From positions 1,054,001 through 1,118,000 of the forward strand of contig NZ_CP076023.1 in the NCBI RefSeq assembly GCF_018623035.1: a stretch of DNA of 64,000 bases, read 5' to 3'. The position numbers and the translations under genes were made by a program. The notes under the pieces are model-generated. The model was not told the DNA's origin. It ran no database searches and was given only the letters and a program-made list of their open reading frames with translations. Positions 61,110 through 64,000 of this stretch are shown here, one piece after another. Source of the DNA: Cellulomonas dongxiuzhuiae. GTDB lineage: Bacteria > Actinomycetota > Actinomycetes > Actinomycetales > Cellulomonadaceae. Each line of letters begins with the position of its first letter. The first letter of the stretch is position 1.

Positions 61110-62401
61110 GCGAGCAGTTCGACGCCGTGGACGTCGTCGTCGCCAAGCGCGACGGGCACCGGCTGACCGACGCGCAGATCGACTGGGTCGTCGACGCCTA
61201 CACCCGAGGGGTGGTGGCCGACGAGCAGATGTCCGCGCTCGCGATGGCGATCCTGCTCAACGGCATGGACCGTGCCGAGATCGCGCGGTGGACCGCCGCC
61301 ATGATCGCGAGCGGCGAGCGGCTCGACTTCTCGGGCCTGTCGCGCCCGACGTCCGACAAGCACTCCACGGGCGGGGTGGGCGACAAGATCACGCTGCCCC
61401 TGGCGCCGCTGGTCGCGGTGTTCGGCGTCGCCGTGCCGCAGCTGTCCGGCCGGGGGCTGGGCCACACCGGTGGCACGCTCGACAAGCTCGAGTCGATCCC
61501 CGGCTGGCGTGCCGCGCTGAGCAACGACGAGATGATGCGCCAGCTCGAGGACGTGGGTGCGGTCATCTGCGCGGCCGGCTCCGGCCTGGCGCCGGCGGAC
61601 CGCAAGCTCTACGCGCTGCGCGACGTCACCGGGACCGTCGAGGCCATCCCGCTGATCGCGAGCTCGATCATGAGCAAGAAGATCGCCGAGGGCACCGGTT
61701 CCCTGGTGCTCGACGTCAAGGTCGGGTCGGGCGCGTTCATGAAGGACGCCGAGCGCGCGGGCGAGCTGGCCCGGACGATGGTCGAGCTCGGGACCGACGC
61801 GGGCGTGCGGACGGTCGCGCTGCTCACCGACATGTCGACGCCGCTGGGCCTCACCGCCGGCAACGCGCTCGAGGTGCGCGAGTCGGTCGAGGTCCTCGCC
61901 GGCGGCGGCCCGCAGGACGTCGTCGAGCTGACCCTCGCGCTCGCGCGCGAGATGCTCGACGCCGCCGGACGTCCCGACGCCGACCCTGCCGCCGCGCTGA
62001 GCGACGGCCGCGCGATGGACGTCTGGCGCCGGATGATCGCGGCGCAGGGCGGCGACCCCGACGCGGACCTGCCCGTCGCCCGCGAGCAGGAGCAGGTCCT
62101 CGCCGACGCCGACGGCGTCCTGACCACGCTGGACGCGTACGCGGTCGGCGTCGCCGCCTGGCGCCTCGGCGCCGGCCGCGCGCGCAAGGAGGACCCCGTG
62201 CAGGCGGGGGCCGGTGTCGAGATCCACGCGCGCCCCGGCGACACGGTGCGCGCGGGCCAGCCGGTCCTCACGCTCCACACGGACACGCCCGTGCGGTTCG
62301 GGCGCGCCCGCGAGGCCCTCGTCGGGGCTGTCGTCGTCGACCCGCAGGGCACGCCGGGCGAGCGCGCGCCGCTCGTGCTCGACCGCGTCGCCGCCGGCTG
62401 A
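61106..62401 (+). CDS. deoA: thymidine (pyrimidine-nucleoside) phosphorylase
   Basis: Phosphorolysis of thymidine and deoxyuridine to base and deoxyribose-1-phosphate; 431 residues. Landmarks: PTSDKHSTGGVGDKITLPLA (phosphate site), SGRGLGHTGGTLDKLESIPG, ALRDVTGTVEAIPLIASSIM-S-K-K, and VLDVKVGSGAFMKD. A C-terminal domain with GAGRARKEDPVQAGAGVEIH completes it. Coupled to cdd. An 87-bp gap then precedes a small acidic gene. Confidence 0.96.
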   Translation: MSEQFDAVDVVVAKRDGHRLTDAQIDWVVDAYTRGVVADEQMSALAMAILLNGMDRAEIARWTAAMIASGERLDFSGLSRPTSDKHSTGGVGDKITLPLAPLVAVFGVAVPQLSGRGLGHTGGTLDKLESIPGWRAALSNDEMMRQLEDVGAVICAAGSGLAPADRKLYALRDVTGTVEAIPLIASSIMSKKIAEGTGSLVLDVKVGSGAFMKDAERAGELARTMVELGTDAGVRTVALLTDMSTPLGLTAGNALEVRESVEVLAGGGPQDVVELTLALAREMLDAAGRPDADPAAALSDGRAMDVWRRMIAAQGGDPDADLPVAREQEQVLADADGVLTTLDAYAVGVAAWRLGAGRARKEDPVQAGAGVEIHARPGDTVRAGQPVLTLHTDTPVRFGRAREALVGAVVVDPQGTPGERAPLVLDRVAAG

Positions 62402-62488
62402 CGTGGGCCGGGCCCGGTCGCGGCACGAGTGTGCCGGGGTCACGATGAGGAACGCCCAGCAGACGCACGACGACCCCCAGGAGGAGTC

Positions 62489-62722
62489 ATGAGCACCGTC
62501 CCCGGATCGGAGTCCTGGCGCGACGCGGGTCTCGCGCCCGTCGACACCGAGCTGCCGCTGCGTCTGACGGACGTCGACGAGTCCGACGTCCCGGACGAGA
62601 GCAGCGCGGAGGAGTACGCGCCCGGCTTCCCGCGTGCCGACCGCGAGGACCGCGCCACCGAGGCGGACGTGGTCGAGCAGGCCACCGAGGTCCCGATCGA
62701 GGACGAGGGCACCGACGCGTGA
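62489..62722 (+). CDS. small acidic protein of unknown function inside the nucleoside operon
   Basis: 77 residues, very acidic (roughly a third Asp or Glu), without membrane segment or cysteine, probably largely disordered. Sequence features include [20 protein letters not shown] and a helix-prone end [20 protein letters not shown]. Evidence that it is real: an excellent Shine-Dalgarno CAGGAGGAG before the ATG and a GTGA overlap with add. Similar acidic small proteins exist in actinobacteria but no function is known to me. Tight coupling suggests it is made together with adenosine deaminase. Confidence 0.75.
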   Translation: MSTVPGSESWRDAGLAPVDTELPLRLTDVDESDVPDESSAEEYAPGFPRADREDRATEADVVEQATEVPIEDEGTDA

Positions 62723-63837
62723 CACCTCCGGACGAACCCGGGAACCTCGACGCCGCGCTGCGAGCGCTCCCGAAGGTCCTGCTCCACGACCACCTCGACG
62801 GCGGGGTGCGTCCCGCCACGATCGTCGAGCTCTCGGCGGCGGTCGGGCACGAGCTGCCGACGACCGACCCGCAGGGGCTGGGCCGGTGGTTCGTCGACGC
62901 CGCCGGCTCCGGCTCGTTGCCGCGCTACCTCGAGACGTTCGAGCACACGCTCGCGGTCATGCAGACCGCGGACGGTCTGCGCCGGGTGGCCCGTGAGGCT
63001 GTGCTCGACCTGGCCGCCGACGGCGTCGTGCACGCCGAGGAGCGCTACGCGCCCGAGCAGCACCAGCGGGCCGGGCTGACGCTGCAGCAGGTCGTCGACG
63101 CGGTGCGCGAGGGCTTCGCCGAGGGCACGGCCCTGGCGGCGGCCGACGGGCACGAGATCCGCGTCGTCCAGGTGCTGTCCGCGATGCGTCAGGACCACCG
63201 GTCGGCCGAGATCGCGGCGCTCGCGCTCGCGAACCGCGACGCGGGCGTCGTCGCGTTCGACATCGCCGGGCCGGAGGAGGGGTTCCCGCCCTCACGGCAC
63301 GCCGCTGCTTTCCGCGTCGTGCGCGACGCGTGCTTCCCCGCGACCGTCCACGCCGGCGAGGCGGACGGGCTCGACTCCATCGCGGAGGCGCTGCACGTCG
63401 CCGGTGCCGTGCGGCTGGGCCACGGTGTCCGGCTCGCCGACGACGTGCACGAGGGCCCGGACGGCGCCTGGCGGCTGGGTCTGCTCGCGCACTGGGTGCG
63501 CGACCGGCGGGTGCCGCTCGAGGTGTGCCCGTCGTCGAACCTGCAGACCGGTGCCGCGGCGTCGGTCGCCGAGCACCCCGTGACGCTGCTGCGGCGGGCG
63601 GGCTTCGAGGTCACCGTCAACACCGACAACCGCCTGCAGTCGGGCACGTCGCTCTCGCGCGAGCTCGGCCTGCTCGTCCGGGAGGCCGGGTGGACGCTCG
63701 ACGACGTGGTCGACGTGACGCTCACCGCGGCCCGGCACGCGTTCCTGCACGACGACGAGCGCCGCGCGCTCGTCGACCGCATCGTCCGTCCGGCGGCCAC
63801 GCCGGGCACCGCACGCCCCGGGAGGCACCGCGCATGA
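62719..63837 (+). CDS. add: adenosine deaminase
   Basis: Hydrolyses adenosine and deoxyadenosine to inosine forms; zinc TIM barrel of 372 residues. Metal ligands His23 and His25 in [10 protein letters not shown], then [12 protein letters not shown], the catalytic [17 protein letters not shown], and [10 protein letters not shown] with a following N-T-D-N-R (most relatives have N-T-D-N-R/D-P). GTG start overlaps the small acidic gene, stop overlaps deoC. Confidence 0.96.
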   Translation: MTPPDEPGNLDAALRALPKVLLHDHLDGGVRPATIVELSAAVGHELPTTDPQGLGRWFVDAAGSGSLPRYLETFEHTLAVMQTADGLRRVAREAVLDLAADGVVHAEERYAPEQHQRAGLTLQQVVDAVREGFAEGTALAAADGHEIRVVQVLSAMRQDHRSAEIAALALANRDAGVVAFDIAGPEEGFPPSRHAAAFRVVRDACFPATVHAGEADGLDSIAEALHVAGAVRLGHGVRLADDVHEGPDGAWRLGLLAHWVRDRRVPLEVCPSSNLQTGAAASVAEHPVTLLRRAGFEVTVNTDNRLQSGTSLSRELGLLVREAGWTLDDVVDVTLTAARHAFLHDDERRALVDRIVRPAATPGTARPGRHRA

Positions 63838-64000
63838 CCACCGACGACACCCCCACGACGCAGCCCCCGATCGACGCGGTCGGGCTCGCGCGCCTCGTCG
63901 ACCACACGCTGCTCAAGCCCGAGGCGACGCGCGCGGACGTCGAGGCGCTGGTCGCCGAGGGCGTGCGGCTCGGCGTCTACTCGGTGTGCGTGTCGCCGTC
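63834..64000 (+). CDS. deoC: deoxyribose-phosphate aldolase, 3' partial
   Basis: Cut by the window end after 55 codons. The visible part, [20 protein letters not shown] with the following [14 protein letters not shown], matches the DeoC N-terminus, including the D-H-T-L-L-K-P motif. It would split deoxyribose-5-phosphate to acetaldehyde and glyceraldehyde-3-phosphate, completing catabolism of the deoxyribose released by DeoA; a phosphopentomutase would still be needed. ATG overlaps the add stop (ATGA). Confidence 0.92.
   Translation, partial: MTTDDTPTTQPPIDAVGLARLVDHTLLKPEATRADVEALVAEGVRLGVYSVCVSP

Overview
The window is a high-GC, gene-dense actinobacterial chromosome segment with no rRNA, tRNA, phage, insertion sequence or CRISPR. 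Codon use is strongly GC-biased, GTG starts and ATGA/GTGA overlaps are frequent, and it carries mycothiol (mshB), the succinylase lysine route (dapC, dapD, dapE), a PepA–SigE–RseA–HtrA–TatB block and fused Dpp-type ATPases. This suggests a Micrococcales member, most likely Cellulomonas-like; the genus is an inference. From 2.9 to 44.8 kb the backbone follows, from memory, the Mycobacterium tuberculosis order Rv1107c–Rv1224 (xseB, xseA, ispH, ychF, typA, lpqW, mshB, ferredoxin, aminotransferase, dapD, dapE, LOG, folP2, DUF3117, methyltransferase, sigE, rseA, htrA, tatB), with local insertions.

Layout. 0–5.8 kb: end of a sugar-type ABC ATPase, then a minus-strand run xseA–xseB–PfkB kinase–carbonic anhydrase, divergent from ispH. 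5.8–12.1 kb: rmuC, an ABC export pair, ychF, arfB and a pterin dehydratase–VOC fusion. 12.1–19.7 kb: a peptide-type ABC importer (binding protein, an unusually long DppB, DppC, fused DppD-F) interrupted by an antisense PH-domain gene. 19.9–30.9 kb: LpqW-like lipoprotein, typA, mshB, DUF6113, flavin reductase, a 999-residue VanW protein, an SH3 protein, fdxA and dapC. 31–33.4 kb: gltA behind a perfect CRP/GlxR-type operator, then a lytic-transglycosylase-like protein. 33.4–38.9 kb: dapD divergent from dapE–LOG–folP2–GT-C membrane protein. 39–45.2 kb: DUF3117, pepA, methyltransferase, sigE–rseA–htrA and tatB. 45.2–48 kb: trpS, 2H phosphoesterase, YihY protein. 48–52.4 kb: sdhCDAB plus a phosphotransferase, minus strand. 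52.6–55 kb: manC and an M20 amidohydrolase. 55.3–64 kb: a nucleoside uptake and salvage operon (BMP lipoprotein, ATPase, two permeases, cdd, deoA, a small acidic protein, add, deoC cut by the window end).

Themes. A TANNNT hexamer lies 6–7 nt before many start codons, the signature of leaderless transcripts. Both importer operons carry a long hairpin directly after the binding-protein gene, suggesting uneven expression within the operon. CRP-type operators stand before gltA and between sdhC and manC, linking TCA-cycle genes to a cAMP-type regulator. No clearly new multi-gene system was found. The most unusual items are the DppB with six extra predicted membrane segments, the repeat-rich VanW protein, a methyltransferase gene without a canonical start, a perfect 14-bp inverted repeat between divergent genes at 7.3 kb, and the acidic small gene inside the salvage operon.
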